Shown: positions 16,880-26,986, counted from the first letter of the stretch. The stretch: 36,309 bases of DNA from Chromobacterium haemolyticum (GCF_002081825.1 NZ_MUKU01000047.1:1-36309), one strand, 5' to 3'. The notes: generated by a model from the sequence alone, not told the origin. Numbers and translations: made by a program.

Positions 16880-17647
16880 TTAGAGCAGGCCCTTGCGCCA
16901 CAGCGCCATCAAATCCATGGTCAGCGCCACGCTGCAATGCAAGGCGATGCCCAGCCAGATGGAACGATAGCGATAGCTGAGCGCGCCCAGCGCGACGCCG
17001 GCGACGATGGCGGCCAGGCTTTCCAGCAGCGGTTTTTCAAAATGGATCATGCAGTAGGGCAGCACCATCACGAAGACGGCGCTGATGCCCAGCCTGGGCT
17101 TGAGCCCGTGCACCATATAGCCGCGAAAGAAGAATTCCAGCGCGGCGAACTGGGCGAAATACAAGAGCTCCCACAGCAGCCAGTGCGGCCATAGGCTTTC
17201 GCCGGCGCTAAGCCGGAAAAAGGGGTAAATCTTCAAAAAGCCGGGCTGTCCCGACGCCCACCACACCAGGGGTAGCATCACGGCGTAGAACAGCGGAAAC
17301 AGCTTCAGGTCGGTTTTCAAGGTGGCGAGGTCCGGCCAGGCCAGGCCGAAGTCGGCCAGCGGGCGGCGGTCCAGCAGGCGGATGGCCAGCAGCGGCAGCA
17401 GGCAGTAGCTGATGATGCTGGCCAGCGCCCAGTAAGCGACGCGGTAGAGGTCGGTGTCCGGGTTGTGCACCACCTGCTGGCGGAAGGACAGGCCCAGCGC
17501 CGGCCACCATTGCTGTAGCCCGTCCAGCATCCAGTAGCGGTTGGCCGGGTAGTACAGCAGGGTCAGGCACAGGCAGCTGACCAGCAGCACGCCGGCCGCC
17601 TGACGATCGGCTGGCGTCAGGGCGGGCGGACGTGGCTGGCTGGCCAT
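16880..17647 (-). CDS. CPBP-family (Abi/CAAX protease-like) membrane protein
   Basis: The 255-residue protein has about six to eight hydrophobic segments. The CPBP signature region is ALEFFFRGYMVHGLKPRLGIS, followed by the second motif (MVLPYCMIHFEKP) and third motif (IALHCSVALTMDL). The usual EExxxR first motif reads LEFFFR here: the first glutamate is replaced by leucine, so peptidase activity is uncertain. Family members include CAAX-type proteases and bacteriocin-immunity proteins; the job of this one is unknown. It starts one base after the murJ stop and is probably cotranscribed with it. Its TAA stop abuts a truncated repeat element. Confidence 0.82.
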   Translation of the reverse strand: MASQPRPPALTPADRQAAGVLLVSCLCLTLLYYPANRYWMLDGLQQWWPALGLSFRQQVVHNPDTDLYRVAYWALASIISYCLLPLLAIRLLDRRPLADFGLAWPDLATLKTDLKLFPLFYAVMLPLVWWASGQPGFLKIYPFFRLSAGESLWPHWLLWELLYFAQFAALEFFFRGYMVHGLKPRLGISAVFVMVLPYCMIHFEKPLLESLAAIVAGVALGALSYRYRSIWLGIALHCSVALTMDLMALWRKGLL

Positions 17648-17648
17648 G

Positions 17649-19184
17649 TCAGCGCTCGCGGCGCATGAAGTCGCGCGGGCGGAAACCGAGCGCGAACAGC
17701 GAGGCGAAATAGACCACCGCGCCGGCCGTCACCAGCAGGCTGAGCCAGGCCACGCGCTGCCAGGCAGGGCCGTGCCAGTGGACGGGCAGCAGCCATTGCA
17801 GCGCCAGCAAGGCGGCGGCCATGGCGGCGATGGCCACGGCCATTTTGCTTAGAAAGCCGCTCCAGCCGGCGGAGGGCTGGTAGATGCCGCGTTTGAGCAG
17901 GGCGCGCAACAGCAGGCCGGCGTTGAGGCAGGAGGCGAGGCCGATGGACAGCGCCAGGCCGGCGTGCTTGAGCGGGAACACGAAGGCCAGGTTCATTACT
18001 TGGGTCAGGCACAGGGTGATCAGCGCGATGCGCACCGGGGTCTTGATGTCCTGGCGCGCGTAAAAGCCGGGCGCCAGCACTTTGACCAGAATCAGGCCAA
18101 GCAGGCCGAAGGAGTAGGCGATCACCGCCTGCTGCGACATCAGCGCGTCGTGGGTGGTGAATTTGCCGTAGGTGAACAGCGTGGCCAGCAGCGGGCCGGA
18201 CAGCAGGCCCAGGCCCACCGTGGCCGGCACCGCCAGCAGCAAGGACAGGCGGATGCCCCAGTCCAGCAGTACGCTGAACTCGCCGTCGGAGCGGGTGGCC
18301 GCGTGTTTGGACAGCGAGGGCAGCAGGATGGTGCCCAGCGCCACGCCCAGCACGCCGGAGGGGAATTCCATCAGCCGGTCCGCGTAATACATCCAGGACA
18401 CGCTGCCGGTGGGCAGGAAGGAAGCGAAGGTGGAGTTGATCAGCAGCGAGATTTGCGCCACCGATACGCCGAAGATGGCTGGCCCCATCTGTTTGATCAC
18501 GCGCCAGACCTCCGGGTCGCGGAAGGCGAACACAGGGCGCGCCAGCATGCCTATCTGTTTCAGGAAGGGCAGCTGCCACACCAGCTGCACCAGTCCGCCG
18601 ACAAACACCGCCCAGGCCAGCGCCATGATGGGCGGATCGAAGTGACTGCTGAAGAACAGCGCGAACACGATGAAGCTGAGGTTGAGAAAGGTGGGCGTGA
18701 AGGCCGGAATCGAGAACTTGCCCCAGCTGTTGAGCACGCTGCCGGTCATGGACGACAGCGAAATAAAGAAGATATAAGGGAAGGACACGCGCAGGATGTC
18801 GGCGAACAGAGCCGCCTTGGCCGGCTCGCGGTAAAAGCCGGGTGCGGATATCCACATGATCAGCGGCGCGGCCAGCATGCCGACGGCGGTGACCAGCAGC
18901 AGCACCGAACCCAGCACGCCGGTGATTTTGGCGACGAATTCGCGGGTTTCCTCTTCGCTGCGCTGGTTCTTGTATTCGCCCAGTATGGGCACGAAAGCTT
19001 GCGAAAACGCGCCTTCGGCGAACAGGCGGCGCAGCATATTGGGAATCTTGAAGGCGGCGTTGAAGGCGTCGGCGGCCATGCCGGCCCCGAAAACGCGAGC
19101 GATGATGGTATCGCGGACCAGGCCCAGGATGCGGGACACCATGGTCATGCTGCTGACAGCAGCCAGAGCCTTGAGCAGATTCAT
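17649..19184 (-). CDS. murJ: MurJ, lipid II flippase
   Basis: The 511-residue polytopic membrane protein begins [25 protein letters not shown], the typical MurJ N-terminus. [33 protein letters not shown] and the many helices (about 14 expected) fit the MOP-superfamily flippase fold. It moves the peptidoglycan precursor lipid II across the inner membrane. It is divergent from rpsT, a common neighbour in betaproteobacteria, and the two seem to use back-to-back promoters. The CPBP gene follows one base after its stop. Confidence 0.97.
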   Translation of the reverse strand: MNLLKALAAVSSMTMVSRILGLVRDTIIARVFGAGMAADAFNAAFKIPNMLRRLFAEGAFSQAFVPILGEYKNQRSEEETREFVAKITGVLGSVLLLVTAVGMLAAPLIMWISAPGFYREPAKAALFADILRVSFPYIFFISLSSMTGSVLNSWGKFSIPAFTPTFLNLSFIVFALFFSSHFDPPIMALAWAVFVGGLVQLVWQLPFLKQIGMLARPVFAFRDPEVWRVIKQMGPAIFGVSVAQISLLINSTFASFLPTGSVSWMYYADRLMEFPSGVLGVALGTILLPSLSKHAATRSDGEFSVLLDWGIRLSLLLAVPATVGLGLLSGPLLATLFTYGKFTTHDALMSQQAVIAYSFGLLGLILVKVLAPGFYARQDIKTPVRIALITLCLTQVMNLAFVFPLKHAGLALSIGLASCLNAGLLLRALLKRGIYQPSAGWSGFLSKMAVAIAAMAAALLALQWLLPVHWHGPAWQRVAWLSLLVTAGAVVYFASLFALGFRPRDFMRRER

Positions 19185-19221
19185 GTTGCGGGTGGTTTAT
19201 CTAGCGTTGAGCAGGCCCGCT

Positions 19222-19250
19222 AGTGTACGCCGCCAGGTTTATTGTTGCAA
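19222..19250 (-). promoter_or_regulatory. Candidate murJ promoter (shares its -35 with rpsT)
   Basis: On the minus strand the -35 is TTGCAA (19245-19250) and the -10 is TACACT (19222-19227), with a 17-bp spacer. The -35 hexamer is its own reverse complement and is also the -35 of the rpsT promoter. Confidence 0.5.
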
Positions 19251-19273
19251 AACCTGAGTTTAGGGCTTAGAAT
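19245..19273 (+). promoter_or_regulatory. Candidate rpsT promoter
   Basis: TTGCAA at 19245-19250 and TAGAAT at 19268-19273 with an ideal 17-bp spacer, 37 bp before the rpsT ATG. Confidence 0.65.
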
Positions 19274-19310
19274 CGCGGGTTTCAGATTCCGCTCATCAGG
19301 AGAAAGATTC

Positions 19311-19574
19311 ATGGCTAACAGCGCACAAGCTCGCAAGCGTGCACGCACAGCCCTTAAGCAGCGCGCGCACAACGCCAGCCTGCGTACTGCGTTCCGTACC
19401 GCAGTTAAGAAAGTGCTCAAGGCAGTTGAAGCCGGCGATAAAGCCGCTGCCAAGGTAGTGTTCCACACTTCCGAAAAAGTGATTGACCGCATTGCTGACA
19501 AGGGCGTGTTCCACAAGAACAAGGCCGCTCGTCACAAGAGCCGTCTGTCGGCTCAGATCAAGGCCATGGCCTGA
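19311..19574 (+). CDS. rpsT: RpsT, 30S ribosomal protein S20
   Basis: The 87-residue basic protein starts [21 protein letters not shown] and ends [13 protein letters not shown], both typical of S20. The start is set by AGGAGAAA upstream. S20 binds 16S rRNA in the small subunit. It has its own promoter and a clear terminator, so it appears to be a single-gene unit. Confidence 0.98.
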   Translation: MANSAQARKRARTALKQRAHNASLRTAFRTAVKKVLKAVEAGDKAAAKVVFHTSEKVIDRIADKGVFHKNKAARHKSRLSAQIKAMA

Positions 19575-19600
19575 TCACAGCCCAGCGCTAAAGAATACGC

Positions 19601-19626
19601 AAAGGCTCCGCATCGCGGGGCCTTTT
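19601..19626 (+). terminator. Intrinsic terminator after rpsT
   Basis: An 11-bp stem (AAAGGCTCCGC / GCGGGGCCTTT, one G-T pair) with a three-base loop ends in a short T run. Confidence 0.9.
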
Positions 19627-19666
19627 GTGTGTCTGGCGCATTGATTTCCCTGGGGGAGGCATGGCT

Positions 19667-20716
19667 ATGTCTGGATGGACGGCTTGTGCGCTGGCTTTGT
19701 GCGCGGCGCAGACCCTGGCGGCGGAGCTGCCGCAGCAACTGGCCGAATGCGGCCGGCTGGCGGACGCTAAGCTGCGTTTGGCCTGCTATGACGGTCTGGC
19801 CGGCGGCCAGACCCCGGAGGCGGCCGCTTTGCCTCCCCCCGCCGTTCCGTCTCGGGTGCGGCAGGTTTTGGCCGACGGCGCTCCGCCGGACGCGGCGCCG
19901 GTTCCAAGCCGGTTGGCCGAGGCATGGGACTTGGACGGCCGCTCCCGCGGCGACACATTCGGTTTCCGTCTGTACCGCCCCAATTACTATCTGCCGGTGT
20001 GGCAGATAGCCAAGCCTAACAATGAGCCGCAGTCGCCGACCCGGCCGCCCAGCCAGACCCCGGGCGGCGATCTGGACAAGACCGAGGCCAAATTCCAGTT
20101 GTCGTTCAAGACCAAGGTGTGGGAGGACATCTTCGATTCCCCGCTGAACCTGTGGTTCGCCTACACCCAGCAGTCACATTGGCAAATCTACAACCGGGCG
20201 CATTCCGCGCCGTTCCGGGAAACCGATTACGAGCCGGAGCTGATCCTGAGCTTCCCGCTACCGTCCGCCTGGGCTTGGGGCGAAACTCGGCTGAGCATGG
20301 GTGGCCTGGGTTTGTTGCATCAATCCAACGGCCGAGCCAATCCCTTGTCGCGTAGCTGGAACCGGGTCTACGCGATGGCGGCGCTGGACAACGGTCCGTT
20401 TACCTTGCAAGGACGCTGGTGGGCGCGGCTGCCGGAGTCCGGAGACAAGGACGACAACCCGGATATCGTGAAATACATGGGGCACGGCGATCTGCAGGCG
20501 ATCTACCAATATCGCGGTCAGACTTTCAGCGCCTTGTGGCGACCCAATTTCGACAGCGGCAAGCACGGCCTGCAATTGGACTGGAGCTTCCCGGTGAAGG
20601 GCAAGTTGCGGGGTTATGTGCAGGCTTTCGATGGTTACGGCGAAAGCCTGATCGACTACAACGTGCGCACCCGCGCCGTGGGCATTGGCCTGACGATGAG
20701 CGATTGGCTGGAGTGA
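19667..20716 (+). CDS. pldA: Outer-membrane phospholipase A (OMPLA)
   Basis: From the ATG at 19667, seven bases after GGAGG, the product is 349 residues with a signal peptide (MSGWTACALALCAAQTLAA). An ATG six bases earlier is too close to that site. A short conserved segment with two cysteines (CGRLADAKLRLACYD) and a Pro-rich stretch precede the beta-barrel domain (about 100-349). The active site is HQSNGR with H218 and S220, and the conserved N232 in SWNRVY. OMPLA hydrolyses phospholipids in the outer membrane and is normally activated by calcium and dimerisation. The barrel ends in aromatic/acidic residues (MSDWLE). It stands alone between the rpsT terminator and convergent ackA. Confidence 0.93.
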   Translation: MSGWTACALALCAAQTLAAELPQQLAECGRLADAKLRLACYDGLAGGQTPEAAALPPPAVPSRVRQVLADGAPPDAAPVPSRLAEAWDLDGRSRGDTFGFRLYRPNYYLPVWQIAKPNNEPQSPTRPPSQTPGGDLDKTEAKFQLSFKTKVWEDIFDSPLNLWFAYTQQSHWQIYNRAHSAPFRETDYEPELILSFPLPSAWAWGETRLSMGGLGLLHQSNGRANPLSRSWNRVYAMAALDNGPFTLQGRWWARLPESGDKDDNPDIVKYMGHGDLQAIYQYRGQTFSALWRPNFDSGKHGLQLDWSFPVKGKLRGYVQAFDGYGESLIDYNVRTRAVGIGLTMSDWLE

Positions 20717-20773
20717 GTCTGGCTAGCTTGTCTGGGATTGGGGTCCGCTGAGCGGCGGCTGGAAAGATTGCGA

Positions 20774-20800
20774 GCAGGCCCGCCCATGGGCGGGCCCTGC
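20774..20800. terminator. Possible shared terminator between pldA and ackA
   Basis: GCAGGCCCGCC and GGCGGGCCCTGC form a strong GC-rich hairpin between two convergent genes, but neither side has a good T run. Confidence 0.5.
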
Positions 20801-20802
20801 GC

Positions 20803-21957
20803 TTATTGCAGCAGCGCGGCCGCTTGGCGCGCCATCTCGCCTTCCTCGTCGGTGGGCAAGACATAGGCGGCGCGCGCGCTGGCGACGGTGGTTAGCCGCC
20901 GCGCCTGGGCCAGGTTGGCCGCCTGGTCGGCTTCAAAGCCCAGCCAGGCCAGCTGTTGCAGCACGCGGCCGCGCACCTCCGGCGAGTGCTCGCCCACGCC
21001 GGCGGTGAACACCAGCGCGTCCAGGCCCTTCATCGCCGCGGCCAGGCTGGCCACCTCGCGGGCCACCCGATAGCAGAACAGCTCGATGGCCTCGCGCGCC
21101 GCCGGCAAATCGCTGGCCAGCAGTTCGCGCATATCGGACGACAGGCCGGAGACGCCGAGTAGGCCGGAGTTCTTGTACAGCTCGCGCCGCACATCGGCCA
21201 CGCTCATGCCGGCCTGTTCCTGCCAGTAGAGGATGACTTCAGGGTCGATGTAGCCGGGGCGGCTGCCCATCATCAGCCCGTCCACCGCGGAGAAGCCCAT
21301 GCTGGAGGCCATGCTGCGGCCGGCGTCCAGCGCGCAGGCGCTGGCGCCGCTGCCCAGGTGGCAGACCACCACCTTGGCGCGTTCCAGGCCCAGTTCCGGC
21401 AGCCGACGCGCGATGGCTGCGTAGGACAGACCGTGGAAGCCGTAGCGGCGAACGCCGTCGTCGTGCCAGTGGCGGGCGATGCCGAAGCGGGTGGCGACTT
21501 CCGGCTGCTGAGCGTGGAAGGCGGTGTCGAAGCAGGCGAACTGCGGCAAACGGGCGTCGTATTCCTCGAAGGCGGCGATCACCGACAGGCTGACCGGCTG
21601 ATGCAGCGGCGCCAGCGCCACATAGTCCTCCAGTTGAGCGCGGATGTCGGCGTCCAGCCGCAGCGCGGCGGTGAAGCGGCCGCCGCCGTGCACCACCCGG
21701 TGCACCACGGCCAGCGGCTCCAGTTGCTGATCGGCCAGGCTGTTGATCACCGCGGCGATGGCGCTGCCGCGGCTGCCGTCGTCCAGCGCGTGGCGGCTTA
21801 GCGTCTGGCCCTTGCCATCCAGCAATTGCAGTTCCGGCTTGGTCTGGCCAAAGCGGTCCACCATGCCGCGCGCCAGCAATTGGCGCCCATCCGGCGTGAA
21901 GGCGCGGAATTTCAGCGTGGAGGAGCCTGCGTTGACGGCGAGCAGTACCCGGCTCAT
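20803..21957 (-). CDS. ackA: Acetate kinase
   Basis: The start at 21957 gives 384 residues beginning MSRVLLAVNAGSSTLKFRAF, with the N-terminal phosphate-binding NAGSSTLK motif. Other family hallmarks are HRVVHGGGRF, ACFDTAFHAQQP, RRYGFHGLSY, and FTAGVGEHSPEVR. It makes ATP and acetate from acetyl phosphate, or runs in reverse. It is slightly shorter than the roughly 400 residues usual for the family. The ATG overlaps the TGA stop of the phosphotransacylase gene (ATGA), so the pair is translationally coupled. A related short-chain acyl kinase is possible, but acetate is the likeliest substrate. Confidence 0.93.
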   Translation of the reverse strand: MSRVLLAVNAGSSTLKFRAFTPDGRQLLARGMVDRFGQTKPELQLLDGKGQTLSRHALDDGSRGSAIAAVINSLADQQLEPLAVVHRVVHGGGRFTAALRLDADIRAQLEDYVALAPLHQPVSLSVIAAFEEYDARLPQFACFDTAFHAQQPEVATRFGIARHWHDDGVRRYGFHGLSYAAIARRLPELGLERAKVVVCHLGSGASACALDAGRSMASSMGFSAVDGLMMGSRPGYIDPEVILYWQEQAGMSVADVRRELYKNSGLLGVSGLSSDMRELLASDLPAAREAIELFCYRVAREVASLAAAMKGLDALVFTAGVGEHSPEVRGRVLQQLAWLGFEADQAANLAQARRLTTVASARAAYVLPTDEEGEMARQAAALLQ

Positions 21958-22889
21958 GAGCGTGGCCCGCTTTGCCGACGCTTGTGCGCCAGCACGTTGG
22001 CCACCGCGGCGGAGGCTAGGCGGCCGGTGGCGTCGTCGGCGCGGCTGGTCAGCACGATGGGCACGCGCGCGCCCATCACGATGCCGGCAGAGGCCGCGGC
22101 GGCGAGATAGGTCAGCTGCTTGCCCAGCATATTGCCGGCCTCCAGGTCCGGCACCAGCAGGATGTCCGGGTCGCCGGCCACCGGCGAGATGATGCCCTTG
22201 CTGTCGGCGGCTTCGCGCGAGATGGCGTTGTCGAAGGCCAACGGGCCGTCGAGGATGGCGCCGGTGATCTGGCCGCGATCCGCCATTTTGCACAGCGCAG
22301 CGGCGTCCAGCGTGGAGCGCATCGCCGGGTTGATGGTTTCCACCGCGGCCAGGATGGCCACCTTGGGTTGGCGGATGCCCAGCGCCAGGGTCAGATCGAT
22401 GGCGTTCTGGCAGATGTCGCGCTTGGTCAGCAGGTCCGGTTCGATATTGATCGCGGCGTCGGTGATGAACAGGTAGCGCGGGTAGGACTCCACCTTCATG
22501 ATCCAGACATGGCTGATGCGGCGGTCGGTGCGGATGCCAGTGCCGCGCGCCAGCGCTTCGGCCATGAATTCGTCAGTGTGCAGGCTGCCCTTCATCAAAA
22601 TGTCGGCGTAGCCGTCACGCACCAGAGCCACCGCCTGTTCGGCGGCGGCGTGGCTGTGCGGCACGTCGATCAGTTCGAAGGGGCTCAGATCTACTTCCAG
22701 CTCGTCGGCCAGCTTGGCCAGCCGGGCGGCGGGCGCCACCAGGATGGGGGTGGCGATGCCGTGGTCGGCGGCTTCCACCGCGCCCAGCAGCGCCTCGCGG
22801 CTGCAGGGGTGGGCCACGGCCATCGGCAGTGGGCCCAGGCCGACGGCTTGTTGAAGGATGTCGGAAAAAGCGTGTTCGTCGCGAGTCAT
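21954..22889 (-). CDS. Phosphate acetyl/butyryltransferase family enzyme
   Basis: The 311-residue protein starts at 22889 (MTRDEHAFSDILQQAVGLG), with GGAG upstream; the longer reading adds five unconserved residues. DILMKGSLHTDEFMAEAL and the C-terminal PDLEAGNMLGKQLTYLAAAASAGIVMGARVPIVLTSRAD show the PTA/PTB family. The short length and sequence resemble phosphotransbutyrylase-type enzymes and the transferase half of bifunctional hydratase/transacylases more than long E. coli Pta. It interconverts acyl-CoA and acyl phosphate, which the adjacent kinase then uses. Whether acetyl or butyryl is preferred cannot be told from sequence. Confidence 0.88.
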   Translation of the reverse strand: MTRDEHAFSDILQQAVGLGPLPMAVAHPCSREALLGAVEAADHGIATPILVAPAARLAKLADELEVDLSPFELIDVPHSHAAAEQAVALVRDGYADILMKGSLHTDEFMAEALARGTGIRTDRRISHVWIMKVESYPRYLFITDAAINIEPDLLTKRDICQNAIDLTLALGIRQPKVAILAAVETINPAMRSTLDAAALCKMADRGQITGAILDGPLAFDNAISREAADSKGIISPVAGDPDILLVPDLEAGNMLGKQLTYLAAAASAGIVMGARVPIVLTSRADDATGRLASAAVANVLAHKRRQSGPRS

Positions 22890-22900
22890 GGCGTGTCTCC

Positions 22901-23698
22901 TCAAGCCTTGATGTGGTGGCCGCCGTCAACATAGATGGTCTGGCCGGTCAGGCCGCGGGCGGCTTCGGAGATCAGGAAGGCGCAGGTGGTGCCCACGTCT
23001 TCGATTTCCACCAGGCGGTTTTGCGGCGCTCGCGCGATGGCGTCCTCGATCAATTGGTCGAAGTGGGCGATGCCGGAGGCGGCGCGAGTGCGCAGCGGGC
23101 CGGGAGACACCGCGTGTACGCGGATGTTCTTGGGACCTAGTTCACTGGCCAGGTAGCGCGACACGCTTTCCAGCGCCGCCTTGACCGGGCCCATGATGTT
23201 GTAGTTCTCCACCACCTTGTCCGCGCCGTAATAGCTCATGGTGATCAGGCTGCCGCCCTGAATCATCAAGGGTTCGGCCTGGCGGGCCATTTCGATGAAG
23301 GAGTAGCAGGACACGCGCATCGCCTGCTGGAAACCTTCCAGCGAGCAGTCGGTAACGCGGCCGTGCAGGTCGTCCATTGGGCAGAAGGCGATGGAGTGAA
23401 TGACGAAATCCAGTTTGCCCCATTGCTGGCGGATAGCCTCGAACACCGCTTCCATCTGCCCCGGCTGCTCCACGTCCAGCGGCAGCACCAGCGGCGAGCC
23501 CAGTTGGTCGGCCAGCGGACGCACGTATTTTTCCGCTTTCTGGTTCAGGTAGGTGACGGCGAACTCCGCGCCCAGGTCGCGCAGTACGCTGGCGCAGCCG
23601 TAGGCGATGCTGTTCTCATTGGCGATGCCGACGATCAGGCCTTTCTTGCCGGCAAGAATGTTGCGAATGCTTTCCATCTGACCCTCTTGATAAACCAT
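22901..23698 (-). CDS. fabI: Enoyl-ACP reductase, FabI family
   Basis: The product is 265 residues from the ATG at 23698, which has GGAGG four bases upstream; an ATG at 23677 (MESIRNILAGKK) also has AGAGGG and starts nearer the domain. The Rossmann motif region is GLIVGIANENSIAYG. The catalytic pair is Y166 and K173 in the YNIMGPVK segment (Y-x6-K). VSPGPLRTRAASGI and a DGG near the C-terminus are typical of FabI. It reduces enoyl-ACP with NAD(P)H in fatty-acid elongation. It leads the fabI-phosphotransacylase-ackA operon, 11 bp before the next start. This setting suggests it may be a second, specialised copy. Confidence 0.88.
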   Translation of the reverse strand: MVYQEGQMESIRNILAGKKGLIVGIANENSIAYGCASVLRDLGAEFAVTYLNQKAEKYVRPLADQLGSPLVLPLDVEQPGQMEAVFEAIRQQWGKLDFVIHSIAFCPMDDLHGRVTDCSLEGFQQAMRVSCYSFIEMARQAEPLMIQGGSLITMSYYGADKVVENYNIMGPVKAALESVSRYLASELGPKNIRVHAVSPGPLRTRAASGIAHFDQLIEDAIARAPQNRLVEIEDVGTTCAFLISEAARGLTGQTIYVDGGHHIKA

Positions 23699-23760
23699 GT
23701 GACCTCCGGGATTTGTAGGGTTGCAGGGCAGTATTGCGGGCTAATGAAGCAAAGGGATTT

Positions 23761-23788
23761 TTGTATTGACGATTCAGTCGGATATAAT
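23761..23788 (+). promoter_or_regulatory. Candidate promoter in the fabI/fmdB gap
   Basis: TTGTAT at 23761-23766 and TATAAT at 23783-23788, 16 bp apart, lie in the 244-bp divergent gap between fabI and the fmdB-like gene. They point toward the fmdB-like gene, leaving a leader of roughly 145 bp. I see no structure in the rest of this gap that I can name. Confidence 0.4.
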
Positions 23789-23942
23789 CGACGATTTGGC
23801 GGGAACGAAGGCTTGATGTCCAGGCGCTTCGTCCGCATCTGTCCGACTAGGCATGCCGGGCGTAAGTTCACGCTCGGATAGTGCAGTGCAGCATGAGTTC
23901 GGTTTATTATGCCATCATGATTACTGGTGGGGAAGCAAAGCT

Positions 23943-24218
23943 ATGCCAATCTACGAATACCGTTGCGGCGCCTGCGGCGTCGCCAAAGAGCATCTGCAAA
24001 AACTCAGCGACGAGCCGATCGCGCAATGCCCTGCCTGTGGCAGCGCCGAGTATCGCAAGCAGTTGTCCGCGGCCGGCTTCCAGCTGAAAGGTTCCGGCTG
24101 GTACGCCACGGACTTCAAGGGCGGCGCGTCCGGCGGCTCGCCCTCCGCGTCTTCGGACAGCGCGTCTTCGGACAGCGGCGGCGGGCATAGTTGCGGCACC
24201 GGCTGTGGGTGCGCGTAA
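23943..24218 (+). CDS. FmdB-family zinc-ribbon regulatory protein
   Basis: The 91-residue protein starts MPIYEYRCGACGVAKEHLQK with GGGGAAG upstream. Cysteines C8, C11, C29 and C32 form the FmdB (CxxC_CxxC_SSSS) zinc ribbon, followed by SAAGFQLKGSGWYATDFKG, typical of the family. The tail is Ser/Gly-rich with two near-identical SASSDS repeats and ends in a small cysteine cluster (HSCGTGCGCA). The function is poorly known; a regulatory or assembly role is usually assumed. It lies directly before the DUF502 gene and aspS, a common order. Confidence 0.92.
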   Translation: MPIYEYRCGACGVAKEHLQKLSDEPIAQCPACGSAEYRKQLSAAGFQLKGSGWYATDFKGGASGGSPSASSDSASSDSGGGHSCGTGCGCA

Positions 24219-24224
24219 ACCTCG

Positions 24225-24893
24225 ATGACGCCGCAAATCAAAATGACGCTTAAGGGTTATCTGGTCACCGGCTTGCTGGTGTGGCTGCCCTTGGCCGTGA
24301 CGCTGTGGGTCTTGAACCTGATCGTCACTTCGCTGGACCAGACTCTGAACCTGTTGCCGCAGGAATGGCAGCCGGAGGCCTTGCTCGGCTTCCATCTGCC
24401 GGGCCTGGGCGTGGTGCTGTCGGTGCTGATTCTGCTGGGCACCGGCATGCTGGCCGCCAATGTTCTGGGCCAGCGCGTGCTGGACATGTGGGACGCGCTG
24501 CTGTCCCGTATCCCGGTGGTGAAAAGCATCTACAACAGCGTCAAGCAAGTCAGCGACACCCTGTTGTCCGATTCCGGTCAGGCCTTTAAAAAGGCGCTGC
24601 TGGTGCAGTTCCCTCATTCCGGCATGTGGACGGTGGCGTTTCAAACCGGCCCGCTGCCTGAAGTTGTGTCCGAATCGCTGTCCGACGACGAGTTCATCGG
24701 GGTCTATGTGCCCACCATCCCCAACCCAACCTCGGGTTATTTCGTGATGGTGGCCAAGAAGGACACCCGCGCCTTGAACATGAGCGTGGACGAGGCGTTG
24801 AAATACGCGATCTCCATGGGCATGGTGGCGCCGAATCCGCCGCCGGCCGCCCAGCGTCCGCGTCTGAACGACGAACATAATCGGCAGGGCTAG
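24225..24893 (+). CDS. DUF502 membrane protein
   Basis: The 222-residue protein has two clear membrane helices near residues 10-35 and 60-85, and a soluble C-terminal domain. The DUF502 signature LSRIPVVKSIYNSVKQVSDTLL and GYFVMVAKKDTRALNMSVDEALKYAISMGMV are present. Its role is unknown to me. It starts six bases after the fmdB-like stop and precedes aspS by 84 bp, so a common transcript is likely. Its TAG stop is inside a hairpin stem. Confidence 0.9.
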   Translation: MTPQIKMTLKGYLVTGLLVWLPLAVTLWVLNLIVTSLDQTLNLLPQEWQPEALLGFHLPGLGVVLSVLILLGTGMLAANVLGQRVLDMWDALLSRIPVVKSIYNSVKQVSDTLLSDSGQAFKKALLVQFPHSGMWTVAFQTGPLPEVVSESLSDDEFIGVYVPTIPNPTSGYFVMVAKKDTRALNMSVDEALKYAISMGMVAPNPPPAAQRPRLNDEHNRQG

Positions 24894-24914
24894 ACCGACA
24901 CCCTGTCTAGCCCT
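24886..24914 (+). other. Hairpin spanning the DUF502 stop codon
   Basis: A perfect 10-bp stem (AGGGCTAGAC / GTCTAGCCCT) with a nine-base loop contains the TAG stop at 24891-24893. A T/C-rich stretch follows, so it may be a weak terminator or attenuator before aspS. A smaller hairpin (TTCCCC / GGGGAA) lies at 24927-24943. Confidence 0.55.
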
Positions 24915-24977
24915 TAACGCCTTTCTTTCCCCCGGGCGGGGAAGCCTCACCGAATTTGAATAAAAGGGTTTACCCAA

Positions 24978-26771
<1,794 letters not shown>

Positions 26772-26792
26772 TGCCGGTTTGATCCGACGCCG

Positions 26793-26822
26793 ACGGCCGT
26801 TGCGCAAGCAGCGGCCGTTTTT
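26793..26822 (+). terminator. Intrinsic terminator after aspS
   Basis: An 11-bp stem (ACGGCCGTTGC / GCAGCGGCCGT with one G-T pair), loop GCAA, followed by a T run. Confidence 0.9.
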
Positions 26823-26956
26823 CATTCGGCTACTCTCGGCGGTCTTGGCTTGAACCTTGCGCTTTTGGCCCAATCTAACAGCAGCCTCATACTTGTAAGC
26901 GAGCGCCCGCCGGGCCGACATTGCAAAACTTTATCGCAACGATATGGATTTACAAT

Positions 26957-26986
26957 TTGCCGATGCCGGCGGCCCTGATTTATAAA
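26957..26986 (+). promoter_or_regulatory. Candidate ahpC promoter
   Basis: TTGCCG at 26957-26962 and TATAAA at 26981-26986 with an 18-bp spacer, in the 240-bp gap between the aspS terminator and ahpC. I see no convincing OxyR site in this gap. Confidence 0.4.
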
